A stretch of 53,980 bases of DNA from Pararhizobium polonicum (GCF_001687365.1 NZ_LGLV01000023.1:1-53980); one strand, 5' to 3'; numbered from the stretch's first letter, positions 8,078-15,813 are shown. Numbers and translations are program-made. The notes: generated by a model from the sequence alone, not told the origin.

Positions 8078-9541
8078 ATGAAAATCGCAATTATTGGAAC
8101 AGGTTATGTCGGTCTCGTGAGTGGAGCGTGCTTCGCCGCCTGGGGACATCAGGTAATTTGTGTTGATATAGATCAGACCCGGATCGATGCGCTCAATCGC
8201 GGCGAGGTCGCGATTTTCGAGCCCGGTCTCACCAATCTCGTGGAATCAAATCTGCGGTCAGGGCAGCTTCAGTTCACGACCGATCTCAAGCGCGCAGTTC
8301 GTGACATAGACGTCCTCTTCATCGCTGTCGGGACCCCTTCAAGTGGCCATGACGGCGATGCGGACCTGTCGTGTGTCTTGAAGGCGGCCCAACAGACTGC
8401 TCTGGCCTTGTGCGGACCGGCGTTGATCGTCACCAAATCAACCGTCCCGGTCGGCACCAGTGAAAGGCTCGAGGCGTTGATGCGCTCCGCTCGGCCCGAC
8501 GCAGACTTCGAGGTTGCGTCAAATCCTGAGTTTTTGCGCGAAGGTTCGGCAATCGCCGATTTCAACAAGCCAGACCGTGTTGTTCTCGGCTGCGATAGCG
8601 ACCGGGCAAAGGCTCTGCTTCTCGCACTTTACCGCCCGCTCGTTGAGAGCGGGGTGCCGATGATCATCACGACGCGCCGCAGTGCAGAGCTTATCAAATA
8701 TGCGGCCAACGCGTTCCTTGCCACGAAGATCGCCTTCATCAACGAAATGGCCGACCTTTGCGAGAAAGTCGGTGCAAATATCGATGAAATCGCGATAGGA
8801 ATGGGGATGGACAAGCGCATTGGTGCGGCGTTCCTGAAAGCCGGTCCTGGTTATGGCGGCTCTTGTTTTCCAAAAGACACGATGGCGCTCCTGCGTACCG
8901 CCCAGGAGTACGGGATTTCCTTGCGCCTTGTCGAAGAAACGATCGCCTCCAATACATCACGCAAGCGCACCCTTGGAAATCGGCTGAGAGCATTGTTGGG
9001 CGAACCCCTGCAGTTCAAGAAGATCGCCGTCCTCGGTCTGACATTCAAGGCAGGGACTGATGATATGCGCGACGCCCCGTCGCTGACGCTCATCCACGCG
9101 CTGCAAAGCGCAGGTGCAAATGTGCGCGCATTCGATCCCAGGGGGATGAAGAATGCTCATATGCTGCTGCGCGGCGTGACCTTTTCCAGCAACCCTTATG
9201 AATGTGCGGAGGGCGCTGATGCGATTGTCCTGATGACAGACTGGCAGTGCCTTCAAAATCTCGACTTCAAACGGCTGGGTGCGACAATGAAGCGGCGTGT
9301 GCTTCTCGACCTCCGTGGTGTTTATGACATCGATACGCTGGTTAATAGATACGGATTCACGGTCGAGCGCGTCGGCCATCCCGCCAAGCGCGCGCCCGAA
9401 AATAGCGTCATCAGACTCAAGCGCCGCATCAACTATACCCCGCCTAGCGTTGAGGCGCGCAACGGTATCCGCAACCTCCCTCATTCCAGTTTTACCGAAC
9501 CAGTTACCGTAAGTGTCAGAGAGGATCTTGACCATGAATAA
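8078..9541 (+). CDS. ugd: UDP-glucose 6-dehydrogenase
   Basis: A 487-residue enzyme that oxidises UDP-glucose twice to UDP-glucuronate with NAD. It has the N-terminal Rossmann motif GTGYVGLVSGACFA, the conserved NPEFLREG block, the catalytic cysteine in GPGYGGSCFPKDT (about residue 262) and the C-terminal domain GLTFKAGTDDMRDAPS. The family is usually ~435-450 residues; here the last ~50 residues are an additional basic tail (RAPENSVIRLKRR...). Strong Shine-Dalgarno GGAGGAG precedes ATG 8078. The stop overlaps the next start by 8 bp. It feeds the UDP-xylose synthase of the same operon. The rkpK name is used for rhizobial homologues. Confidence 0.93.
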   Translation: MKIAIIGTGYVGLVSGACFAAWGHQVICVDIDQTRIDALNRGEVAIFEPGLTNLVESNLRSGQLQFTTDLKRAVRDIDVLFIAVGTPSSGHDGDADLSCVLKAAQQTALALCGPALIVTKSTVPVGTSERLEALMRSARPDADFEVASNPEFLREGSAIADFNKPDRVVLGCDSDRAKALLLALYRPLVESGVPMIITTRRSAELIKYAANAFLATKIAFINEMADLCEKVGANIDEIAIGMGMDKRIGAAFLKAGPGYGGSCFPKDTMALLRTAQEYGISLRLVEETIASNTSRKRTLGNRLRALLGEPLQFKKIAVLGLTFKAGTDDMRDAPSLTLIHALQSAGANVRAFDPRGMKNAHMLLRGVTFSSNPYECAEGADAIVLMTDWQCLQNLDFKRLGATMKRRVLLDLRGVYDIDTLVNRYGFTVERVGHPAKRAPENSVIRLKRRINYTPPSVEARNGIRNLPHSSFTEPVTVSVREDLDHE

Positions 9542-10061
9542 AGCCGCAAGAATTTGCACCATAGCGCTTTCGGCTGGTGCCATATTGATCGGAATACTGC
9601 CGACTACGGTGCTTGCTCAGCCGAACATACTACCGAAGAAAACCGTTCCAGTAACTGCTCACGAACTGCGCCAGATATATAGCGATAAAACCTGGAAGTG
9701 GTCTGCGGGCGGCGCCCGCTTCATTGGCAAGGGTCGGCGCTTGGTCGCTTTCTCCGAGAGGCCGGGCAAAGCGACATTTGCCGAGGGCAGATGGAAAATC
9801 GACAACAACGGACGTCTTTGTCTGGTGGCCGTGTGGGTCACCCGGGAAGGCAGCGCGCCGGCCAATACCTGTTTCCTGCATGTTCGCGATCGTGGCACGA
9901 TCTATCAACGGCGCGAACCCAATGGAGACTGGTACATCTTCAAGACTTACAAATCCAAGCCTGAAGATGAATATGCAAAGCTCGTAAAAGAAGACACGAT
10001 TTCACCGAACATGGACAGACTCAAGAAGAGCTTGACTGTTTCGGCCAGCCAAGGAGGTTGA
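9534..10061 (+). CDS. Small exported protein, DUF995-like
   Basis: A 175-residue protein with a clear Sec signal (ICTIALSAGAILIGILPTTVLAQ, cleavage after AQ). The mature part resembles the rhizobial DUF995 family: a beta-rich domain with WKWSAGGARFIG, a GRWKIDNNGRLCLV strand pair and two cysteines (CLV... and TCF...) that could form a disulfide. ATG 9534 overlaps the end of ugd. The gene is followed 1 bp later by the GH26-like gene, so the two are coupled. Members of this family are found in surface-polysaccharide loci, but the biochemical role is not known. Periplasmic assistance to polymer export or processing is inference. Confidence 0.7.
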   Translation: MNKAARICTIALSAGAILIGILPTTVLAQPNILPKKTVPVTAHELRQIYSDKTWKWSAGGARFIGKGRRLVAFSERPGKATFAEGRWKIDNNGRLCLVAVWVTREGSAPANTCFLHVRDRGTIYQRREPNGDWYIFKTYKSKPEDEYAKLVKEDTISPNMDRLKKSLTVSASQGG

Positions 10062-10062
10062 A

Positions 10063-11022
10063 ATGAAACACAGACTTGTCAGAACAATGGCGGGAGGCGC
10101 ACTTTTGCTGATGCCCGTCACACCCATCCTCGCCGGCGCAGCCCTGTGGCCCGCCTATGCTCAGGATGCCGGCACGAACACAACCGCGGCCGACAAGCGG
10201 CCGATCCTCCACGCAAACGCGACCAAATTCGGCGCTTATGACCCCTATGGTGATTTCGGAGCTCAAAATGGTGTCGAAACCGAAGCTCTCTTTCTCCCTT
10301 GGGAAGACGTCGATCTGACGACCCTGACTGTGGCCGACAATTACGCCATGCAGCGGAACCGCAAGCTGCTGATCACTATCGAACCGTGGTCCTGGAATGA
10401 AGGTTGGCGGCTTAGTTCCGACGAGTTGCGCCGGAAGGTACTGGCTGGGGATTACGACGCGAACGTCAAGGCGATTTCCGATGTCGTGAAGACCTTGAAG
10501 AGCCCCGTCATCATTCGCTGGGGCCAGGAAATGGAAGATAAATCCGGCCGCTTCTCGTGGTCCAACTGGCCGGCACAGGACTACATCAGTGCCTATAAGA
10601 AAGTTGCCGAACAATTCCGCAGAGACACCCCGACGGTCCAGATCATGTGGTCTCCAAAAGGGCTGGAGGGCCTGGAGAAATACTACCCCGGTGACAACTA
10701 TGTCGATCTTGTCGGTCTCTCGGTTTTTGGCCTGCAGGAATATGACGTAAGGGCCTATGGCGCGCCCAAGACTTTCACTCAGGCATTGCAACCGGGCTAT
10801 GAACGCGTGATGTCGTTCAAAAAACCAATCTGGGTGGCGGAACTGGGTTATGAAGGCGATGTCACCTACATGCAGCCGTGGATACAAACGGCGACTGCCA
10901 AGGACGCCAAGTTTCCAGATCTCAAGGAAGTCGTCTATTTCAACGACCGCGACGTCCATGCCTGGCCCTTCGGACTCGGTCGGCCGAATTGGCGCGTAAA
11001 GCCTGCCGCGTCTGGCAACTAA
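10063..11022 (+). CDS. Secreted GH26-like glycoside hydrolase (copy 2)
   Basis: A 319-residue exported enzyme. Signal region MAGGALLLMPVTPILAGAAL with a Sec-type cleavage after AYAQ. The acid/base glutamate lies in IRWGQEMED (about residue 153) and the nucleophile in WVAELGYEG (about residue 262), as in GH26. It is a paralogue of the product of 2088-3104 and is the last gene of the uxs operon. AAGGAGG lies close upstream of ATG 10063. A periplasmic hydrolase at the end of a synthase operon usually controls chain length or clears misplaced polymer. The actual linkage cut is unknown, and GH26 members act on mannans, mixed-linkage glucans and xylans. Confidence 0.87.
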   Translation: MKHRLVRTMAGGALLLMPVTPILAGAALWPAYAQDAGTNTTAADKRPILHANATKFGAYDPYGDFGAQNGVETEALFLPWEDVDLTTLTVADNYAMQRNRKLLITIEPWSWNEGWRLSSDELRRKVLAGDYDANVKAISDVVKTLKSPVIIRWGQEMEDKSGRFSWSNWPAQDYISAYKKVAEQFRRDTPTVQIMWSPKGLEGLEKYYPGDNYVDLVGLSVFGLQEYDVRAYGAPKTFTQALQPGYERVMSFKKPIWVAELGYEGDVTYMQPWIQTATAKDAKFPDLKEVVYFNDRDVHAWPFGLGRPNWRVKPAASGN

Positions 11023-11232
11023 ATCCGGCCTGCGAATAGGCTCGGCGCGCTTGCGTCGGGCATATTCGCAGACAAGCCCAAGCATATTCAGGGCGATATT
11101 GGCGATTTGGTCAAAGACTTCCTTGAGGATTCCGCCTTCCACCGTCATCTTGGCGAGCGTCTTGCGGAGCCTGCGCTGCAGTCGCTCGATCTGGTTCTGA
11201 ATTGCTCGAGATTGGGATGCTGGAATGACACC
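11023..11232. other. Junction DNA between polysaccharide operon and IS element
   Basis: About 210 bp with no complete gene. A minus-strand frame (residues such as IERLQRRLRKTLAKMTVEGG) reads well as coiled-coil-like coding sequence. A plus-strand frame ending LDLVLNC...WNDT weakly resembles the LNLV.N....WNT block that precedes the end of Tn3-family transposases. If that is right, the IS3 element landed in the same tnpA whose tail is seen at 12311. Neither reading is strong enough to call. Confidence 0.3.
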
Positions 11233-11268
11233 CTTGAACCGCGCCGGGTTTGCCGGAGGCCGTTTGGT

Positions 11269-11932
11269 TTAAGGTATGCAGCCATGGCTGGTTCGTCCAG
11301 CATGGCGTAATGCTGCTCCTCGGCTTTCGGCTGGCGGGATGCTTCCGATGGGCTCCAGAAGCCGTCGATGGTTGAACCAGTCGACCCATTCCAGGGGGGC
11401 GAATTCAACCGCTTCGAAGCTGCGCCATGGTCCGCGCCGGTGGATGACCTCGGCCTTGTAGAGACCGTTGATCGTTTCGGCGAGGGCGTTGTCGTAGCTG
11501 TCGCCGACGCTTCCGACGGAAGGCTCGATTCCCGCCTCGGCCAACCGCTCGGAATAGCGAATGGACACGTATTGCACGCCTCTGTCCGAGTGATGGACGA
11601 GAGGCCGCCGACATGAACGGGGCGCCGCTCATGAAGCGCCTGCCCAAGGCATCGAGGACGAGCCCAGCATGCGCCGTCCGACTCACCCACCAGCCGACGA
11701 TCCGGCGGGCGAAGGCGTCAATGACCAAGGCCACGTAGACGAGGAAGTTCTCTTCGAAGACACGGCGTATCTCGATCTTGAAGGCAACGTCGCTGCGGGC
11801 GCGGATCGACAGGCGTTCCACGTCCAGGCGTTTGGCAACGTTCTCATAATAGGTTGACGGGGCAATCGGCAGCACCCTGCAGATCGGCTCGACCCCGAAC
11901 ACCGACCGGTGTTCGTCGATGAAGGAAATCAT
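11269..11932 (-). pseudogene. IS3-family transposase orfB, deleted and frameshifted
   Basis: The reading begins MISFIDEHRSVFGVEPICRV at 11932, as in OrfB of this IS3 group. It loses the segment with the first DDE Asp, resumes at ALVIDAFARRIVGW, then leaves frame after RRFMSG. The correct sequence VQYVSIRYSERLAEAGIEP with SVGDSYDNALAET (the catalytic C-terminal region) continues in another frame from about 11577. The end LDEPAMAAYLKPN lies in a third frame. At least one deletion and two frameshifts make it non-functional. Confidence 0.88.
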
Positions 11933-12255
11933 CGCTTCAATGGGCGGTCGAGTTCCGCCATCGCGAAATATGCAGACGCTTTGCGCAATATCTCTTTGGC
12001 CTGACGAAGCTCGCGGTTCTCCCGCTCAAGCACCTTCATCTTCTCGGCCACGTCGCTTGGGAGTCCAGGCCGGGAGCCATCGTCCACTTCCGCCTTCTTT
12101 ACCCATTCATTGAGCGTCTGTGGCGTGCAGCCGATCTTGGCAGCGATCGAGGAAGCCGCCGCCCATCGCGACGAATATTCGCCTTGGTGATCCAAAACCA
12201 TCTGCATTGCTCGGGCGCGCACTTCCGGTGAAAATTTGTTCGCTGTCTTGCTCAT
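11929..12255 (-). CDS. IS3-family transposase OrfA
   Basis: A 108-residue OrfA with an N-terminal helix-turn-helix (FSPEVRARAMQMVLDHQGEY...AAKIGCTPQTLNEWVKKAE) and a C-terminal leucine-zipper-like helix (ERENRELRQAKEILRKASAYF). It binds the IS ends and normally fuses with OrfB by -1 frameshifting at the short overlap seen at 11929-11932. The frame is intact, but its partner orfB is broken, so on its own it could only act as an inhibitor or in trans with other copies. Confidence 0.9.
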   Translation of the reverse strand: MSKTANKFSPEVRARAMQMVLDHQGEYSSRWAAASSIAAKIGCTPQTLNEWVKKAEVDDGSRPGLPSDVAEKMKVLERENRELRQAKEILRKASAYFAMAELDRPLKR

Positions 12256-12310
12256 ATCGGCTCCACTTTCTCAGAAGTTGGAGCCTCCGGCAAACCCGGC
12301 GCGGTTCAAG

Positions 12311-12440
12311 CATCATTCCTAATGACATGCTCAAGTATGCTTTGCCGTTGAGTTGGAAACACATCAATTTGACTGGCATCTATTCATGGGACGAACTGCC
12401 ACGCTTCGCCGGCAGCAGCTTCAGACCGCTACGAACTTCA
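12311..12440 (+). pseudogene. Tn3-family transposase (TnpA) C-terminal tail
   Basis: Just past the IS end the plus strand reads PNDMLKYALPLSWKHINLTG followed by IYSWDELP and SFRPLR. This is the typical end of a Tn3-family TnpA (consensus ..LL.H.SPLGWEHINLTGDY.W....FRPLR). Only about 40 residues survive, and the 38 bp terminal repeat expected shortly downstream is not recognisable. It is a fossil that shows the site was once the end of a Tn3-type transposon. Confidence 0.7.
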
Positions 12441-12800
12441 ACGGCAATGGCGCGATCAGCCTCAGATTCATTTTTCGTTCATGCCTACCGTATGATTTCG
12501 AGCAGTTTTTGTTCCGGCCCCGAGATGCTCGGTGTAAGCCAACCCATGGCCTGGCGGATCGGCCATGCGCTGCGTCTCATGGTGGTGCGCGAAAACATGC
12601 TCGACGGCACGGTAGAGATTGCCCCTTTCTATCTTGGTGGCGGACCACGAAAGCATCCCGATGATTCATCGCTCGGAAGAGGCCGCAAGGGGCAAGCGAA
12701 AACGCTGAAGACGCCGGTCGTGGCGATTGTTCAGCGACAAGCAGATGTCACTCCGGGTTCCGCCGCAGGCGTCGGCCGCGTTGGCGGAACGATCGACGGC
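12441..12800 (+). pseudogene. IS1595/ISXO2-type transposase fragment
   Basis: The residues LGVSQPMAWRIGHALRLM, then NMLDGTVEIAPFYLGG and RGRKGQAKTLKTPVVAIVQR, match the ISXO2-like DDE transposase domain. Relatives have VEIDETYLGG, so the catalytic DE pair is changed to AP here. The N-terminal zinc-finger region and the C-terminus are missing. It is a degenerate fragment with no visible terminal repeats. It runs into the 3' end of the pseudoazurin gene, which is on the other strand. Confidence 0.75.
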
Positions 12801-12802
12801 AG

Positions 12803-13246
12803 TTACTGCTGCTGCAGCCCTGCAAGCCAGGCGGTGTATCGGGCCTGCGCGCGTGCGGGCATCCTGACCTTGGCGAAGGCGTCGAGATTGGCCAGGTTCT
12901 TGCCCACAACGATCAGCCCGACCATTCCCATCGAAAAATGTGGAGCGCATTTGTAGGCGTAGGCGCCCTCGATATCGAAGGTGACCTCGATCTCCTCGTT
13001 GACGCGTCCTTTGAAGGGCTTGGCGCCCTCGGGGATCAGATCCTTGATGCTTTCCGCGTTGTGCCCCGGCTCGGCCGCGACGAAACGGACGGTATCGCCG
13101 GGGGCGATCTGCAGGAAGGCCGGCTCGAAAACCATGGCGCCCGTCTCGCCGCGGTTCAACATGCGAACCTCATGCGTCTCGGCCCACGCGGCGTTCATGC
13201 CGGCCAGCAACGCGGTTGCGAAAGCCAATGTGCGAACGATCCTCAT
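12803..13246 (-). CDS. Pseudoazurin (periplasmic blue copper protein)
   Basis: A 147-residue type I copper protein. A Sec signal (TLAFATALLAGMNAAWA) is followed by the mature ETHEVRMLNRGETGAMVFEP typical of pseudoazurins. Copper ligands are His in PGHNAES and the Cys, His and Met of KCAPHFSMGMVG. It carries single electrons in the periplasm, usually from cytochrome bc1 or to nitrite and N2O reductases. AAGGAGGAAAGAGC precedes ATG 13246. It is divergent from the exported flavoprotein gene at 13428 and shares its operator region. Accepting electrons from that dehydrogenase is a plausible role here; this is inference from position. Confidence 0.93.
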   Translation of the reverse strand: MRIVRTLAFATALLAGMNAAWAETHEVRMLNRGETGAMVFEPAFLQIAPGDTVRFVAAEPGHNAESIKDLIPEGAKPFKGRVNEEIEVTFDIEGAYAYKCAPHFSMGMVGLIVVGKNLANLDAFAKVRMPARAQARYTAWLAGLQQQ

Positions 13247-13299
13247 GCTCTTTCCTCCTTGAACCCCGTCGACATTCGACGTCCTCGACGGCGCAATAG

Positions 13300-13345
13300 C
13301 ATCTTGTATCCTACGAAACAAGTATGTATCGTAGGATACAAGATG
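13300..13345. promoter_or_regulatory. Paired MarR-type operators in divergent promoter
   Basis: A perfect 17 bp inverted repeat (CATCTTGTATCCTACGA at 13300-13316 and its complement at 13329-13345) is separated by 12 bp. Each arm is part of its own smaller palindrome: TGTATC-ctac-GAAACA (13305-13320) and TGTATC-gtag-GATACA (13325-13340). Their centres are 20 bp apart, two helical turns. This is the expected layout for two dimers of a MarR protein. It lies between the pseudoazurin and flavoprotein genes, and the MarR gene closes the flavoprotein operon. Confidence 0.75.
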
Positions 13346-13396
13346 GCCAGACGACGGGATATCCCCGCCGTCTGGAGCGTCCTCAGCAATGCCTGA
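13343..13396 (+). promoter_or_regulatory. 5' leader hairpin with mini-ORF before the flavoprotein gene
   Basis: CCAGACGACGGG at 13347-13358 pairs with CCCGCCGTCTGG at 13364-13375 (one mismatch), forming a strong stem around ATAT. The same segment can be read as a 17-codon ORF, MARRRDIPAVWSVLSNA, from ATG 13343 to TGA 13396, but without a good Shine-Dalgarno. The true start of the flavoprotein follows 31 bp later with AGGGAGG. A role in RNA stability or leader control is possible and untested. Confidence 0.35.
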
Positions 13397-13427
13397 GGGG
13401 GAGAGCGCTTACAGGGAGGAATAGTCT

Positions 13428-15158
13428 ATGAAATCAACTCTATCCGAACAGCCGGAGACGACGTCTCACGTCTCGCGGCGTAATTTCATGAAAGCGGCGA
13501 CGATGGCGACAGCGGGGGCCGTGATCGGCGCTTCTGTCGTCACCGACGCGAACGCGCAGGCGTGGAATGAGGAATATGACGTGGTCGTTGTCGGTTCCGG
13601 CGGAGCGGCGCTGGCGGCAGCGGCCGCCGCCGTTCACGGCGGCGCCAGCGTCAAGGTGCTGGAGAAGGCCGAACTGGTGGGGGGCACGACGATCAAATCG
13701 GGCGGCGTCTACTGGATCCCCAACAATCCGTTCATGGTTGCCGACGGCATCGCAGACCCCAAGGAGGATGCCCTGCGCTACATGGCGCGCTGCGCCTTTC
13801 CGCATCTCTACCGTCCCGACAGTCCGACCTTCGGCATGACGGACCGCAACCACCGCCTGATGGAGGTGCTGTACGATCGCGGCAGCACGGTGATCCAGAC
13901 ACTGTCGGACATCGGAGCGCTGAAATCCGTGCGCTACCCCACCTATGGTGCCACACCGATCCCGGACTATTACGCCAACCTTCCCGAAAACAAGGCACCG
14001 CTCGGCCGCTCGGTGCATCCAACCGATGCCAAAGGCGAACCCGGCTATGGATCGGACCTCGTCGGCCAGTTGCAGACCTTCATCGAAGGCCATGGCGCCA
14101 CGATCGCGCTGGAAACCGCCGTCATCAAGGTCGTGGTGGACGAAAACCGCAAGGTGCTTGGCGTGGTGGCGAGAACCTTTGACGGCAAAGAGCTGAGCAT
14201 CCGCGCGCGCAAGGGTGTGATCTTCGGCTCCGGCGGATTTACCCAGAATCCCGACATGCGCGAGACCTATCTGCGCATCCCGGTTCTGGGCGGCTGCGCG
14301 GTGCCGACCAACCAGGGCGATTTCGTCAAGATCGCCATCGATCTCGGCGCGCAGCTCGGCAATATGAACGAAGCCTGGCTGCAGCAGGAGGTGCTGGATG
14401 AGGTGCTGGAGTTCAACAGCGTTCCCTTCGGCGTGTTCTTTCTGGGCGGAGACAGCATGGTGATGGTCAACAAATTCGGCCGCCGCACCTGCAACGAGAA
14501 GACCACCTACAATGAGCGCACGCGCTCGCACCTAGTCTGGGATCCGGCGCGGGGCGAATATGTCAATCGCCTGCAATTCATGATCTTCGACGAACACGCG
14601 CGCGGCTTCGGCGGCGTCATGATCCCGCCGCCCGGCGAATTCGTGCCGCCCTACATCATCACCGCCGACACGTTGGAGGAGCTGGCCAAAAAGATCGATG
14701 AAAAACTTGCTTCGTATGAGGACAGGATCGGTCATTTCCGGCTGGACGATCACTTCCTCGACGGCCTGAAAGAAACGATCGAGCGGTTCAAGGGTTTTGC
14801 CGAGACCGGCAAGGATACGGACTTCCTGCGCGGGGAGGCGCCGATCGACCGATACTTCGCTCCGGCGCAGGGTTTCGAGGTCAAGGGGCCGAACCCCTGG
14901 CTTCATCCGCTCTCCGACAAGGGCCCCTATTACGCCATCGTGCTTGCCGCCGGCACGCTCGATACCAAAGGCGGCGCTGTCTACGACGAGCATTCCCGGG
15001 TGCTCGACACCCGCGATCAGCCGATCGAGGGGCTGTATGTCGCCGGCAATGCGGGCGCCTCGCCTTCGGGGCAGTCCTATTGGGGGGCGGGGGGAACATT
15101 GGGGCTTGCCATTACCTTCGGCTTTATCGCGGGAGAGCATGCGGCGCAGCGCAGTTGA
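13428..15158 (+). CDS. Tat-exported FAD dehydrogenase, 3-ketosteroid-Delta1-dehydrogenase-like
   Basis: A 576-residue flavoprotein of the KstD/fumarate-reductase superfamily. The N-terminus has a twin-arginine motif SRRNFMKAATMATAG, so it should be exported folded with FAD. The FAD-binding motif is VVVGSGGAALAAAAAA (residues ~49-64). The C-terminal block PYYAIVLAAGTLDTKGGAVY...PIEGLYVAGNAGA...YWGAGGTLGLAITFGFIAG is diagnostic of KstD-like enzymes, including the catalytic tyrosine region. These enzymes desaturate or aromatise cyclic ketones and pass electrons to an acceptor. The substrate here is unknown; a ring ketone that becomes a phenol would suit the downstream pathway. It heads an operon with an alpha/beta protein and MarR. 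Confidence 0.85.
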   Translation: MKSTLSEQPETTSHVSRRNFMKAATMATAGAVIGASVVTDANAQAWNEEYDVVVVGSGGAALAAAAAAVHGGASVKVLEKAELVGGTTIKSGGVYWIPNNPFMVADGIADPKEDALRYMARCAFPHLYRPDSPTFGMTDRNHRLMEVLYDRGSTVIQTLSDIGALKSVRYPTYGATPIPDYYANLPENKAPLGRSVHPTDAKGEPGYGSDLVGQLQTFIEGHGATIALETAVIKVVVDENRKVLGVVARTFDGKELSIRARKGVIFGSGGFTQNPDMRETYLRIPVLGGCAVPTNQGDFVKIAIDLGAQLGNMNEAWLQQEVLDEVLEFNSVPFGVFFLGGDSMVMVNKFGRRTCNEKTTYNERTRSHLVWDPARGEYVNRLQFMIFDEHARGFGGVMIPPPGEFVPPYIITADTLEELAKKIDEKLASYEDRIGHFRLDDHFLDGLKETIERFKGFAETGKDTDFLRGEAPIDRYFAPAQGFEVKGPNPWLHPLSDKGPYYAIVLAAGTLDTKGGAVYDEHSRVLDTRDQPIEGLYVAGNAGASPSGQSYWGAGGTLGLAITFGFIAGEHAAQRS

Positions 15159-15201
15159 CCATTGGGGCGAGGTGCCGGTTTGACATGCGAGAGAGAGCAT
15201 C

Positions 15202-15813
15202 ATGACAGCGAAACGCTGCAGCCTTCTGCATATCGCATTCGACGGACCGGAGACGGGAGAGCCGTGGCTGATCCTTCACGATCGCCACGGTGATCTGGCC
15301 GCCGCGCGTCAGCTGTGCGAGGCGCAGCTGACGCCGGGTACGCGCCGCATTTCCGTGCGCAGCGCCCGGACCCAGACGCGCGGCAGCCTCGTTCCGCCCA
15401 AGGGCAATTTCTGGTTCATCGGTCCGCTGCACCAGCCGGAACTCTCCACGCTCGGCGACGCACTCTATCAGCTCGACCGGCTGCTCGATGATGTGAGGGA
15501 CATTGACGGGTATTCGCGCCTGAGCCTGCTTGGCGACGGTGAGGGCGGCACGGTGGCGTTGTTGCTGGCCTTGCTGCGTCCCGACATGATCGGCCACGTC
15601 GTGGCCATGAACGCGTTCTTCCCGCGGAATTTTGCCCGCATGCCCGTGCAGATCGGCGACGTGACCGGGCTGACCGTGGTGCTATCCAGAGACGATGGCG
15701 TCACGGCCGCGGAGCTTACGCGCATCGCGCCCGGTCTTGCCGTGTCGGTGTGCGAGAGCAGGCAATCATCCGAAGCGAGGGGTGGCCAGGGCGGGGTGTT
15801 TGTGGAAGACTAG
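15202..15813 (+). CDS. Alpha/beta-hydrolase-like protein with altered nucleophile
   Basis: A 203-residue cytosolic protein that resembles the phospholipase/carboxylesterase branch of the alpha/beta hydrolases (LHIAFDGPETGEPWLILHD at the start, LSLLGDGEGGTVALLLALLRPD in the middle). The nucleophile elbow reads GDGEGG where esterases have GxSxGG, so the serine is replaced and no obvious catalytic histidine is seen near the C-terminus. It may be inactive, or bind a ligand. It lies between the flavoprotein and the MarR gene in the same operon. The substrate is unknown. Confidence 0.6.
   Translation: MTAKRCSLLHIAFDGPETGEPWLILHDRHGDLAAARQLCEAQLTPGTRRISVRSARTQTRGSLVPPKGNFWFIGPLHQPELSTLGDALYQLDRLLDDVRDIDGYSRLSLLGDGEGGTVALLLALLRPDMIGHVVAMNAFFPRNFARMPVQIGDVTGLTVVLSRDDGVTAAELTRIAPGLAVSVCESRQSSEARGGQGGVFVED

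Larger units (their letters stand above)
11233..12310 (-). mobile_element. IS3-family insertion sequence, internally deleted
   Basis: The ends match as inverted repeats: CTTGAACCGCGCCGGGTTTG from 11233 and its complement ending at 12310. The element carries orfA and a broken orfB on the minus strand. Intact relatives are ~1.3 kb; this copy is ~1.08 kb. The orfB sequence jumps from VFEENF directly to VYVALVIDAFARR, losing about 65 codons that normally include the first catalytic Asp of the DDE set. It is therefore transposition-defective by itself. No clean target duplication is evident at the flanks. A ~100 bp end of a related element lies at 320-418 in inverted orientation. Confidence 0.88.

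Noticed and set aside
10021..11148. 375-codon minus-strand frame
   Set aside because: Mostly antisense to the GH26-like gene, which has signal peptide and both catalytic glutamates. Only the short part right of 11022 is unexplained.
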